DNA of 64,000 bases from Zizania palustris. Lineage: Eukaryota; Streptophyta; Magnoliopsida; Poales; Poaceae. A model generated the notes under the pieces. That model was not told the origin of the DNA. It was given only the letters and a program-made list of their open reading frames with translations, and made no database searches. Made by a program: the position numbers and the translations under genes. The DNA is taken from contig JAAALK010000288.1 in NCBI GenBank assembly GCA_019279435.1, forward strand, positions 74,795,499 through 74,859,498, written 5' to 3'. Of this stretch, positions 54,468 through 64,000 are shown piece by piece (within the stretch, counting starts at the first letter, position 1; each line of letters begins with the position of its first letter).

Positions 54468-57400
54468 TGTCGCGCCCCGATTTAATAAATCAGGACTTTA
54501 TTGAAATTCCATAGAAAATCAATAAAACAAGACGTTCATCACACGCCCACGTACAAGACGGGCAATCATTCACGGTTCGTAGACCGCATTAATACAAAAG
54601 TGAATGAAAGTGAAGAGAAACTAATAAAATTAAGGGTCCTAGATGAACGCCTCCTTCCAGTCTCGCCTTGACTGGGTCGCTACTCCAGACCTTCATCCTC
54701 CTCGTAGTAGACGGGCTCTGATGGTGTAAGTGAACGGGGTGAGTACAGATGTACTCAGCAAGGCACCGAATGCAAATATAATGCAAGATATAACAAGGGA
54801 GATAGTGGCTGGTTTTGCGGAAGCAGCATATTTGTAAAGCATTAAACGTGAGCAATTTATTAGTACGGAAAAGTAAACATGTGAATGCATCATCATCTTC
54901 TAACTCGAGGAGTATGTTTCACCTCCTCGCACAACAGTCCTTACATGCCATGAATAACTCAATCATTCAACCAATTGTAAACTAAGTGCGAGTAGTCACA
55001 CAACCCGCCCTTGACTGTGGGCTCGGCTTTTCGAAAAGATTGAGTTTTTTACTCTGATCAGAGATGTACCACTGTACCCACAAGGCACGCACTCATCACT
55101 TACACCGAAGTGTAACGAGATGACCCATTTCACGGGAACTCGTGCCAAAACCTTCCATATGGTCTCCCCCGACTCAACGGCACCCTCTTATAGGTTTCGT
55201 ACCGTGTCTCGCCATGTCGAGTTTCCACAATACCCCCCCTTGAGCCATCGTCGGTACAAGGCGCCCTGAGGGCTAGCCCCTTGCCCCCTCCACTATGGTA
55301 CTGAGAGCCGGAGTGTTCCACACTTCCAGTTAGGACTTACCCATTAGACTTGTGGTTGGTACGGAAGTGCTTTGCTAACAGATCCCGCAGACCGGTCCTT
55401 ATAGTGCCCCGGGTGCGACATACCAAAACCCGAGCTTGCACCCGGAACCCACCATACTTATAACATACCTAACTCCAACAGAGTCCAGAGACAAGAATAA
55501 CGGGGTATTTCATATACCAGAATCCATCTAATCTACGACTCATTTCTTTTATCCTATAGCAGTGGTGCCGGTACATTTGGGCACTAGCTAATATAATATT
55601 TGTAGAGTGACAAGGAGTTAAGGCTCAATAAGCATGGCTTGGGTTTGCACACAAGGACGGGGATCTAATAAATATAAGTGTAAGGCTTGATCTTTGACTA
55701 ATGCAATATTAACCTATGAGTTATAGCGATAATTTATTAAATCATGGGCTCAATAATGATCAACTGTTTCCACAGGGGTGGTCGATGACTTGCCTTGATC
55801 AGCAAAGGGTGAAGGTGGAACCTCGGGATAGAACTCCTGCTCCTCGACGAACTCGTAGTCTTCTCGATACGGAAAAATAAATGAACAACACATTCAATAA
55901 AGCATCACCAAACAAAATCATACAAATTTTATGATCTAAATATGTGATTTGAGCTTTATTATTCTGGTGTACTTTTAATAATATTAAAAGTTAAGTTTTA
56001 GAGGTTTTTATTAATTCTTTTCCCTGAATTATTAATTTATCCCTAAGGGGTTTTTATTTATTTAATCCATAAGTTTATTTTGTGCTAAGATAACATACTG
56101 TTTTTATGGCATTGAAGTGTAGAGAATAATTTACTGATTTTAACAAAATTTGAATGGTGAAATTTGGAGTTAAAATGAGCAAGTTATGAATTTTTGAAGT
56201 TTAAACTATTTTCTAAATTTTATTTAAAACCAGAAAACAGTCTCTGGTCCACGGTGAACCTAGGTTCACCGTGAACCTGTGACTGTGCGCGTGGACCCGA
56301 GCGACCTAGGACCGTTGGATCTGGATCCAGCGGCCAGATGCGAGGCGGGTGAGTTTAATGAAAATGGACGGCTGTGATTAAATCCCTGTCGAACCGGTAC
56401 GCGTGGACGCACGAGATTGATCCAGGGGTTTAAGTAACGATCGACGGCTGCGATCGCTCCGTACCCCTTTGACCAGATCTAAGGCTGAGATTAAATCCCG
56501 GAGGGATTTAATCTGTGCGCGCCGATCGCGATCGTGCGGCCAGGATTTAATCCAGCACGACACGCGCATAAGGGACCTCGCACCCTTCGTCTCCAGCGAC
56601 GGCGAGGCCTCGGGCGCGGCGGCGACGGCGACGGCGAGCGCCTAGGGGCCTAGGTATGGCCAAAAATGAAAGGGGAGGTCGAGATGGCCTCGTCCATACC
56701 TTCGGTGGCGACGACGGGCTACGGACGGCGACGACGGCGAGGGTAGACGGCGAGGTCTTCTCGGGTGGTCGTCGGAGACGGTGATCCGACAGGTTCCACG
56801 GCCAACCGAGGGGTGGCCGAGGTTGGGTGGACTCCGGCGGTCACGATGGTGGCAGTGGCGCGGACGGAGGGGGCCGGAGTCGACGGCGAGCGGCGGCCAG
56901 AGTTGCAACAGGAGAGGAAACAGAAGAAGGGAGCAGGTCGCTCGGGATCGCTTCGGCTAGGGCGTTAGTGGTGTGGGCGGAGTGCGGTGAGTCGAGGGGT
57001 ATAAATAGGGGTCATCGGCGGTGAGGATGGAAGGTTGAACCGGGGAAACCCGAAGGATTATTTCCATCTCCGGCGAGGTTCCCTTTTCTCCTCGGATAGC
57101 CTTCCTTAAGCGCAAAAACGTGTCGGCTAAGGAAGGAAAGGGGGCGGCGGCGACCAGGGAAGGTGATCCGGGGTGATCCGGTGGCCGGCGGCGAGGAAAC
57201 AGAAGGTGATCGCCGGGGAAGGAAAGGGGAGCGATCCCCTTCCATGGAGAAGACGAAGCTGACAGGTGGCCCCCACCTGTCAGTGGGCGAAACAAAAAGG
57301 AGGGCCGACAGGCGGGCCACGACTGTCAGAGAGAGGGAAGCGGAGGCGAGAGGCTGTCATGTGGGGCTGAGGTGGGCGCGGGCGGGAGAGAGAGGAGGGG

Positions 57401-57763
57401 AGCGGCGCCGACACCTGGGTCCCACCCGTCAGCGACACAGAGCTGGGTTGGGCCGGGCTGGAGGCTAATTCAAGGTTGAGGCCCGTTAAGGATTAAAATT
57501 GTTTTCTGATTTAAGATAAATCCAGTAATTCGTTTATTTGATTTAGGGTTGAATCACTGTTGATAAAAATTTGTAAAAATCCTGAAATTATGCCTTGACC
57601 TCTAGTTTATCTCATAAAATTTTCAAGTCCATATTTTGAATATTTATCCCTGTTTGGCTTCATTTGGGTTCTTTTAGGATTTTTCTTTAATGAATAAATC
57701 CAGAAATGATTTAAATAATATTTTTCTTTTATTTTATTTTTTTTTATTTCTTGGGGTGTTACA
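54468..57763 (-). repeat. 5' LTR of the chromovirus-type element
   Basis: 3296 bp and the partner of 45514-48816. A canonical TATAAATAG lies on the plus strand near 57000-57008 (48041-48049 in the other LTR), opposite to the coding direction of the element. Confidence 0.93.
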
Positions 57764-57768
57764 GCCTT

Positions 57769-58170
57769 GCAATGGCTAAGAAAGCTTGTAGGACTAATTG
57801 CATGGGAGAGGTTCCCATTGACGTACCCTTAGGAAGTTCGACGATATTAGTCGAGAGCATAATACTGCACTCTTCAATGATGGGATCAACAACTTCCTTG
57901 AGTTTGCTGAGAATACCAAGGTGATAGCATTAAGGACTTCGATAAAGAGATATTCAAGCTATGGAGGTCTCATAAAAGCAATCTTATGTCAAACTTTGTC
58001 GCTAAATACCTCGAGCCCTTCATAAAGTTCTCATAATTGAAAAAGGAGGACTAGGACCAATTTCTGAAGATGAAGACCTCAACTACATTCAAGGAAGAAA
58101 GCTCTATGAAGGAGACTTAGGCTAAGAATAAGCTACCCCACAACCTTGGCACAACTGGTTATGTGGGGAA
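57769..58170 (+). pseudogene. C3 second gene, Transposase_24-type relic
   Basis: A degraded reading in plus orientation resumes after the retrotransposon. FDKEIFKLWRSHKSNLMSNF and KNKLPHNLGTTGYVG match the style of the Ptta/En/Spm Transposase_24 region found in the A/B-type elements of this window. Several stops. It ends where a CACTA terminus begins at 58171. Confidence 0.5.
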
Positions 58171-58389
58171 CACTACCATGAAACCAGTATTTAGTGACAG
58201 AGCTTTAATAATGGATCAGTGATGCACGTCATTAGTACAATTTTAGTGATGGGCCATTCTAGACGCGTCTGTGATGTTGCCTTATTAGTGATGGGTTGAA
58301 TCATGACGTGTCACTATAGAGGAGGCACCCCTATTAGTGACGGATCACATTGCCACATGTTAATAATGGGCGTGATGTGTGACACCTAT
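58171..58389 (+). mobile_element. Left end of another CACTA element
   Basis: It starts CACTACCATGAAACCAG and continues with TTAGTGACAG, TTAGTGATGGGCC, GTGTCACTATAG and TTAGTGACGGATCAC subterminal units. Its first 60 bases resemble the C3 left end at 23645. It is cut at 58390 by an LTR. No partner right end is seen in the window. Confidence 0.65.
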
Positions 58390-59487
58390 TGTTGGGATAT
58401 GAGGATGCTACAATAGCCGACAATTTTAAAGTTTAACCCCTTAGCCTAGGAACCATGTGATGAGGACATCCCCATAGCCGATACACCCACACCTAAATAC
58501 CAAGGACCAATGACTCGATCTCAAGTCCAACAACTCAATGATCTGGTGAATTCGCTCCTTGTTACTCAGGCAACTTATCCTATGAGCGATTACTGAGTTC
58601 CAGATATGATTATATTATACTTAGGAACATGGGAGAAGAGATGCTAGATCAGGCCGATTGTCGACTACAACCTCGATTGGCATCGACCACCACTCGGATC
58701 ACCAATGACATCGGCTACCACTCGGGCATTCAGCCTCAGCTTGAGCCAACAGGTCGATCACCAAAATAATCGGCCGACCAACAACCATCGCTCTGATCAC
58801 AAGCGGCAGCAGGCTTTGACTTCAATCAGCATCGACCATCAATCAGATTTCCATCAGACATCGGCCAACTACCAACAACTTCGATCGATCTCCACTCGGC
58901 AGCTGATTGCGACACTCTATCGGCATCTGCCACCACTCGGACTTCCCTCATAATCAACCCTTAGCCAACTGCCATCACCATTGATGATGGACTCTTCCGG
59001 TCATCGAGCCGACCAGTATACGACGCCACCTAACTTAGCTAAGTCTGGGTTTTTGTTATGAATTGAGTCCTAGGGCGTGGGCCCATATTCCTAGGGCACG
59101 ACCCATACCTTTATTTTATAAACCCTATAAATAGTTGGCTGCCACCACAAGTTAGGGTTGAGTTTTTCTTAGATTATTCTGCTGTTGCAGTTTCGTCGTA
59201 TATTGGTTTGTAAAACCCCAAACCTTGAATCTTCATATTATCATCTGTAATTTCAAATTGCGTTTACCTTATTCTTGCAAAGTTCTATGATTGATTTGTA
59301 GGATCAAAACCTTCATGGTGAGGTCGACTACGTGAAAGTGTGGTTGAAACGACTAGACGAGACGGTGTAGCGATTGCAATGTTTTGGTCCCTGACCGGAA
59401 GCCTTAAAGCGTCAACGTCCACTCGTCAGCCTCAGTCGTACCTATCGAAATATCGGGCAAACCATTTGCACATCCCCGTGCTCATCA
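58390..59487 (+). repeat. 5' LTR of the second gypsy element
   Basis: 1098 bp by TG...CA ends and the adjacent primer-binding site. A TATA-like CTATAAATAG lies near 59124-59133. The partner LTR is not in the window, so the length is inferred. Confidence 0.6.
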
Positions 59488-59489
59488 AG

Positions 59490-59500
59490 TGGTATCATAG
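59490..59500 (+). other. Primer-binding site (initiator Met tRNA, one mismatch)
   Basis: TGGTATCATAG against the usual TGGTATCAGAG, two bases after the LTR end. Confidence 0.65.
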
Positions 59501-60702
59501 AAAATGTTGTCCGTTAGGTATCAATATATCCTTGTGTTTCTCGTTTTCCTAGAGTCCAGAAAAAGCCACACAAAAATAATTTGTTCTGTATTAGTTTGTT
59601 CCGCTGTTATCCAAGCCCTCTTGAGCCTTTTCGCCTAGATTGATATCAATTTTTATTTGTTCAGTTTGAGTTCTTTGTTCGAGTCTTGTTGCTTGTTTAG
59701 AGTTGCATTCTTGAGTCTAGTTTGAGTCTTGTGTTGTGGCGAGAGCCCTTTTCCTTGTGAGATCAGTTTCGCCTCGGTGTCATGTCATCCACCGCATTGT
59801 GTTTTTCCTTGTTCCGCATCGTAAGCCAGTAGCTAGGTTGCAAACCACCTTGTATCATTCGCCCGCAACGCTAGCCTCCTTTTGTTCTTTTGCAAACCTA
59901 TTTGAGGAGTTCTTCAAGAACCAAGCAAGCAAGAAAAAGTACAAACTCTCTATTCTGCACATCTTTCCAAATCATTGGACACTACCTCTGCATACGGATT
60001 CAAGATCAAGTAATGGAGCTCTTTCTAGAGCCATACAAGAAAAGTTCGTCCGTCCACAGATCCAAAGGAAAAAGTGGTCCCAAGAGAAGAAAAATCAAGA
60101 AAAGAAAGAAAAGAGAAGAAGGCAAAAAGGAAGGGTAGGTAGCGAAAGTGTCCTGCTCTGTACTCAGAAGAAAGGAAAAAGAAGGATGGGTGGCAGAGTG
60201 TTCTACTCCGTATCTAGAAGAAGCCAAAGGAAGATCAAGTAGCATGTAGTAAAAGTTTCCTGATCCATGTTGTACGTCTGACAACCTTGACCTTTTGTGC
60301 GCGCTGAGTGCACGTCCCAGAGTCCTTGTTTCCCTTTCACTCTTGCTTGCTTAGACTATACCGTAAGGACTAGTCTCGGCCAGCAACTCTGACACATTTG
60401 GTACTGTACTTCAGCATTGTTAATTCTATTATTTATCTGTGCTAATCCTTGCTACTAAAGTTTGCTTGCAAAGATCCACATACTTCCTGTCAGAACAGAG
60501 TGGGTCATTGCAATCGCGCACCTTAAAGTCATCGGACATCCCACCTTCTCCAGTCAGGCCGCTGCAACAATTGGTAAGAGCTTTGCAAGACCTCGGTAAT
60601 ACACGGTGGGTACGAGTGAGAGCAGAGAGCAGTCTGATAGAGCCATCAAGTGGTAGCCGATAGGGATAACACTCCTATTTATTCTTCTATTCTCTACTAA
60701 CG
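59501..60702. other. Untranslated leader of the second gypsy element
   Basis: No supported coding frame. A Lys-rich frame at 59736-60242 comes from AAGAAAAG-type low-complexity sequence and is not called. Confidence 0.5.
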
Positions 60703-61330
60703 ATGGCAGATGGGATAACTGATCTCAGATACTTTGCTTCCAAGGACAAAATTCAACAGATCAAAGGAAAGTTTAATGCTAGCATGAATGCCATGCAGCT
60801 AAGCACCCAAGAATTAGTTGGGAACATTGCTACTCTCATGGGTAACGTGTAGAGAATAGCCCCAGAGCAACAATCTCTAGCTCTAGTACACAAGGTTGAG
60901 GCCGATGAAGAAGACACCTGATCATGGCAGTGCAAACGCTAGTCGACCAGGAACATCGGCGTCCCCGACTGCACCACCATCGGTGAGGTAACGATCACCA
61001 TGGCAATCAGCCGCAGGATCGAGGTAACCCTAACCCTTTCGCCAAAGTAAAATTTACTATTCCTTCATTTTCTAGCAAATATGTCACTGAACTGTATTTA
61101 GATTGGGAAATGATTGTTGAACAAAAATTTAGTTCCCATCTTGTGCCGGAACAACATCGGGTGAGACAAGCCACTAGTAAATTTAAGGACTTTACCATCA
61201 TAAGGTGGAATGAATTGGTGAAGGCTGGGTTAGAACCTAACACAAGCTAGTAATTCGCAAGTAGCTAAGGATGCTCACCCTTCTAAAATAGAACTAAATG
61301 CGACACCCTTGAAAAAGAACACCACTAAGT
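60703..61330 (+). pseudogene. Gag remnant of the second gypsy element
   Basis: MADGITDLRYFASKDKIQQI begins at 60703. After several stops the gag core is recognisable in another frame (AKVKFTIPSFSSKYVTELYL, then DWEMIVEQKFSSH and RVRQATSKFKDFTIIRW). The rest of gag and the protease seem to be missing, because RT-flanking sequence follows within 100 bases. Confidence 0.65.
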
Positions 61331-61334
61331 TGAA

Positions 61335-61776
61335 AGGGTATTTCCATGCTAGCTACTCGATCTGAAATCTCTGAACTGCTAAATTGTGATGCTCACTATT
61401 ATGCCTTAATTTGCAAAGTGGTCTTCTTTACACTCGAAAACATAATGACCTCCTTGCCTCCTGATGTTACTAACCTTTTGCATGAGTTTTCTGATGTATT
61501 TCCAACAGAGGTACCCCCAGATTGCCCTCGATGCGAGGGATTGAGCACTAGATCGACTTTATTTCGGGAGCAACACTACCAAACTGTGCGCCATACAGGA
61601 TGAACCCTGAAGAAACGAGGGAGATTCAGTGACAAGTACAAGACCTGCTCGACAAAGGGTACGTACGTGAGAGTCTTAGTCCTTGTGTTGTTCCAGTCAT
61701 TTTGGTTCCTAAGAAAGATGGATCATGGCACATGTGTGTTAACTAAGAGCCATTAACAACATCATAATTAGATATC
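61335..61776 (+). pseudogene. RT start of the second gypsy element
   Basis: LPPDVTNLLHEFSDVFPTEV is the segment that normally precedes RT. VQDLLDKGYVRESLSPCVVP and KKDGSWHMCV follow, then AINNIIIRY, where the next LTR starts. Frameshifts near 61535 and 61745 and an in-frame stop near 61630 are present. Confidence 0.75.
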
Positions 61777-62514
61777 TGTTTATAGCAAAAAATGGCATTA
61801 ATGGTCAAAATTGCCAAAAAGATCAAAATTGGTAATTTAGATCAAAAATATGCAATTCCTGGCAAAGGTCGATCTGACCGTCCATGTACTGTCGGTCTGA
61901 CCGTCCATGTACCGTTGGTCTAACCGGCCCCACTTCTGTTTGACCGACCCTATAAGGCCGATCTCACCGAACTAGTCCAAGTCCAAACCAATCTAATTTC
62001 ACTACCACACAAATGGTCTTTAGTGACGGATAAAAGACACGCGTCACTAATATACCTTTAGTGATGGGTGTGTTTACAACCGTCACTAAAGACCTAACTT
62101 TAGTGATGGGTCTCAATGATGTACGTCACTAATGAGTTTCCAAAATTCTAAACTGATCCTTAGTGATGGGTAACTGTTGAGACCCGTCACTAAAGACCCA
62201 CCTTTAGTGACGCGTGAAAGACCCATCACTGAAGACCTACATTTAGTGATGCGTGAATATCTATACCCGTCACTAAATACCTACCTGTAGTGACACATGA
62301 ATATCTAGACCAATCACTAAAGACCGACGCACATGAACATTTTGAAAATTTGGGTGGGCAGAAGAACACTAACCCTAAAATTTGGGCGGACAGACGAACA
62401 CTGTTATAAAGTCCCATCTCCTTTCTTCATTCTTCACTCTCAACCATTCTATAACTTCACTCTCTTGCTCTCTCTACTTGATCTTTATCATTCTCATTTA
62501 GATCGTGCTCTATC

Positions 62515-62617
62515 GATGGTGGCCGGTATCACTACAAGATCTACTCGACAACGATCAATGTTACTTCATGCTCCACCTGACCATGAGATCATCGGTATTG
62601 AACTGCTTCAACAAAGG
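62515..62617 (+). CDS. First exon of a truncated CACTA gene
   Basis: MVAGITTRSTRQRSMLLHAP opens after the leader and runs to a donor-like CAAAGG/GTACAT. The downstream exons are deleted. The product is unknown and certainly incomplete. Confidence 0.35.
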
Positions 62618-62692
62618 GTACATAGTTATTATCATTGCTTCTCCAAATCCTATTGCTTTCTCTCCTCCATTATTATCACCTCTTTATCTTCT

Positions 62693-62960
62693 TCTTCTTT
62701 ATCATCATCTCTCCTCCTCTATTTTGTCTCAAGGTAGAGGCCTCACCAACGATGACCACATGGAAAGCTTTTCGGGAGAATGACATAAATAATGGAAAGA
62801 GCGCCTATCCATGACCACTTCGGATCTATTCTTCTTCTTCATCATCATCACTCCTCCTCTATTATGGCTCGAGGTAGAGGCCTCACTGATGATGACTACA
62901 TGGAAATCACATCAGAATGATGACAAAAATGATGAAAAGAGTCCCTCCATGAAAATCTAG
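62693..62960 (+). repeat. Duplicated exon-like unit inside the small CACTA
   Basis: Two diverged copies of about 130-150 bp each contain an acceptor-like region and a start reading RGRGLTNDDHME or MARGRGLTDDDYME, followed by a stop. They look like a repeated second-exon start. Confidence 0.6.
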
Positions 62961-64000
62961 GATCTAATCGTTAACTCATTTGAACTGAAAGAAACTAAAC
63001 GAAACCATATAAAACTGATTTGAAATGAAAAAAATCTACATTTAGTGACACGTGAACATCTATACCCGTCACTAAAGGTGACCATCAGTGATGGGTAAAG
63101 ATGTATGCCCGTCACCTTTAGTGACGGGTATACACCTATCACTAATGATAGGTCATTAGTAACGCGATAAGGGTGACGGGTACGATGCTCGTTACTGATG
63201 TCTATTATGACCCATCACTAATGACCCTTTTTTAGGTAGTGTTTGTTTTGGGTTGTTTTGATCTCCAATCAAATCCTAACTACTTAGATGCGTAATTGAG
63301 TCAATTAGAAGCCTAGGAACGTTAAGACCAACCCCTATAAATATAGGGGCAATGCCGATTCAAGGGGCCTATCTCCCCAAAAGCCCAATAGATCCAATCT
63401 ATCCCTTTGAATCATTCTTTTCAATCTACTACTTTCCTTGCCCTAGGATTAGCCATAACATCCATCGTTGTTGGTTTGCACTATAAACCATCCATTTATC
63501 GTGTCGTAATCACAAGTAACCCTCATCGATTGACTTCTGAATCGTCCGTTCAATCCACGTAACAGATTTCTATCACTTTTATCAGTTTTTATCGGTAATT
63601 CGGTCTCTAGGATGAATTGCCTACGATTTCTCGGTGTTTTTCATAGTCTTCATCTCTATCCTCTTCGCCAAGAACCCCTGCAACAAGCCGTCCACAGCAA
63701 GGCGATCGCCGGAGACCCGAGTGATGGGTTCCCTATCTGTCGGTCTGACTGACGGTGTGGGACTAGTCCGACTAGCCCATGCCGCCCTCATCATAAGTTG
63801 TGCCAGCGGCTACAGGTTTGCGCCCCCACCACTTTAGTCTGACCGATGGCATCGCGTCGGTCTGACCGTACCGTTGAGCCATGCTGAAGAGCATGGGCTT
63901 CATGGCTTCAGATGTGATGAGTGATTGTCAACGGAAGTCAAAGAGGACACGAAGAGAAGAGAAGACCTGTTGTGTCTGGGCTGCATGTGACTCAGGTACA

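Larger units (their letters stand above)
45509..57768 (-). mobile_element. Chromovirus-type Ty3/gypsy LTR retrotransposon (RIRE3/RIRE8-like), minus orientation, TSD GCCTT
   Basis: The element is 45514-57763 (12,250 bp) with 5-bp duplications GCCTT at 45509-45513 and 57764-57768. LTRs of about 3.3 kb enclose, on the minus strand, an extra upstream ORF, gag with a CCHC knuckle, protease, RT-RNase H, integrase and a C-terminal chromodomain. The chromodomain and the long LTRs fit the Tekay/Del branch. Several frame lesions make it non-autonomous. It sits in the second gene of CACTA element C3. Confidence 0.92.
58390..61776 (+). mobile_element. Ty3/gypsy element: 5' LTR, gag and start of RT, interrupted at 61777
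   Basis: The LTR at 58390-59487 begins TGTTGGGATATG and ends TCA. It is followed by a primer-binding site, an untranslated stretch, a broken gag and a broken RT start. The rest of pol and the 3' LTR should lie beyond the window, because another LTR begins inside the RT. Confidence 0.7.
61997..63244 (+). mobile_element. Non-autonomous CACTA element, TSD TTT
   Basis: The element is 62000-63241 (1242 bp), flanked by TTT. The ends are CACTACCACACAAATGG and, read inward from the right, CACTACCTAAAAAAGGG. Subterminal units (TTTAGTGACGGGT and its complement) fill 62020-62320 and 63040-63230. A TATAAAG at about 62404 and a short gene start are kept. No transposase domain is present. Confidence 0.88.
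61777..64000 (+). mobile_element. Partial LTR retrotransposon inserted in the RT above
   Basis: The RT frame is broken at TGTTTATAGC (61777), which looks like an LTR start. The sequence has repeated GGTCTGACCG motifs and a TATA box CTATAAATATAGG near 63338, as in an LTR, and is itself split by the CACTA element at 62000-63241. The LTR end, coding region and target duplication are beyond the window. Orientation is inferred from the TATA box. Confidence 0.5.

Noticed and set aside
59736..60242. 168-residue basic protein
   Set aside because: Lys/Arg-rich frame from an AAGAAAAG-type low-complexity leader of a gypsy element. No motif.

Overview
This window is nuclear DNA from a grass (Poaceae), most likely Oryza or a close relative. 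The grounds are the GC-rich first exon of its one host gene, grass-type CACTA elements with CACTACTACAAA ends, a Tat-lineage Ty3/gypsy element resembling rice RIRE2, and a chromodomain gypsy element with 3.3-kb LTRs resembling rice RIRE3/RIRE8. Family names come from sequence recall, not a database search. Nearly all of the window is transposable elements nested inside each other. The only ordinary plant gene is a YUCCA-type flavin monooxygenase (auxin synthesis) at 17058-20253, and it carries a one-base frameshift.

Left part (1-15809). A hAT transposon on the minus strand runs off the left edge and probably ends near 15809. It has a TATA box at 14928-14934, a 5'UTR intron filled with a ~120-134 bp tandem repeat, a BED-finger exon and a C-terminal dimerisation domain. 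Its frame is split by an 11.3-kb Tat-lineage LTR retrotransposon (1483-12821, target duplication AAAGT). That element carries gag-protease-RT-RNase H-integrase on the plus strand. It also carries a multi-exon antisense gene on the minus strand with its own TATA box. A 622-bp hAT-type non-autonomous element (14964-15585, target duplication ATGGCTAG) sits just upstream of the hAT promoter.

Gene island (15810-23640). The YUCCA gene has four exons. It is followed by intergenic DNA and a truncated hAT element (21732-22900, target duplication GCGCCGCG).

Nested CACTA complex (23645 to about 58170). A degenerate CACTA ('C3') has a tnp2-like transposase gene broken by a second CACTA in minus orientation (24045-42013, target duplication TTG). 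That outer element lacks tnp2 and carries only a gene joining a Ptta/En/Spm Transposase_24-type region to a Ulp1-type (C48, SUMO-protease-like) domain. It is broken in turn by a full-length member of its own family in plus orientation (25310-38061, target duplication TTA), which carries tnp2, a small Cys-rich gene and the Transposase_24-Ulp1 gene. The insertion site lies in the intron before the exon with the catalytic His. Every coding copy is disabled. C3's second gene is split by the chromovirus-type LTR retrotransposon (45514-57763, minus strand, target duplication GCCTT).

Right part (58171-64000). This holds the left end of another CACTA (58171), a gypsy element with 5' LTR, gag and the start of RT (58390-61776), and the LTR of a further retrotransposon (from 61777) inserted in that RT. 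A 1.24-kb non-autonomous CACTA (62000-63241, target duplication TTT) sits in that LTR. The elements here are largely independent genomic parasites. The functional interest lies in the transposon-borne Ulp1 gene, the antisense spliced gene of the Tat element, a conserved leader hairpin, and the frameshifted YUCCA gene.
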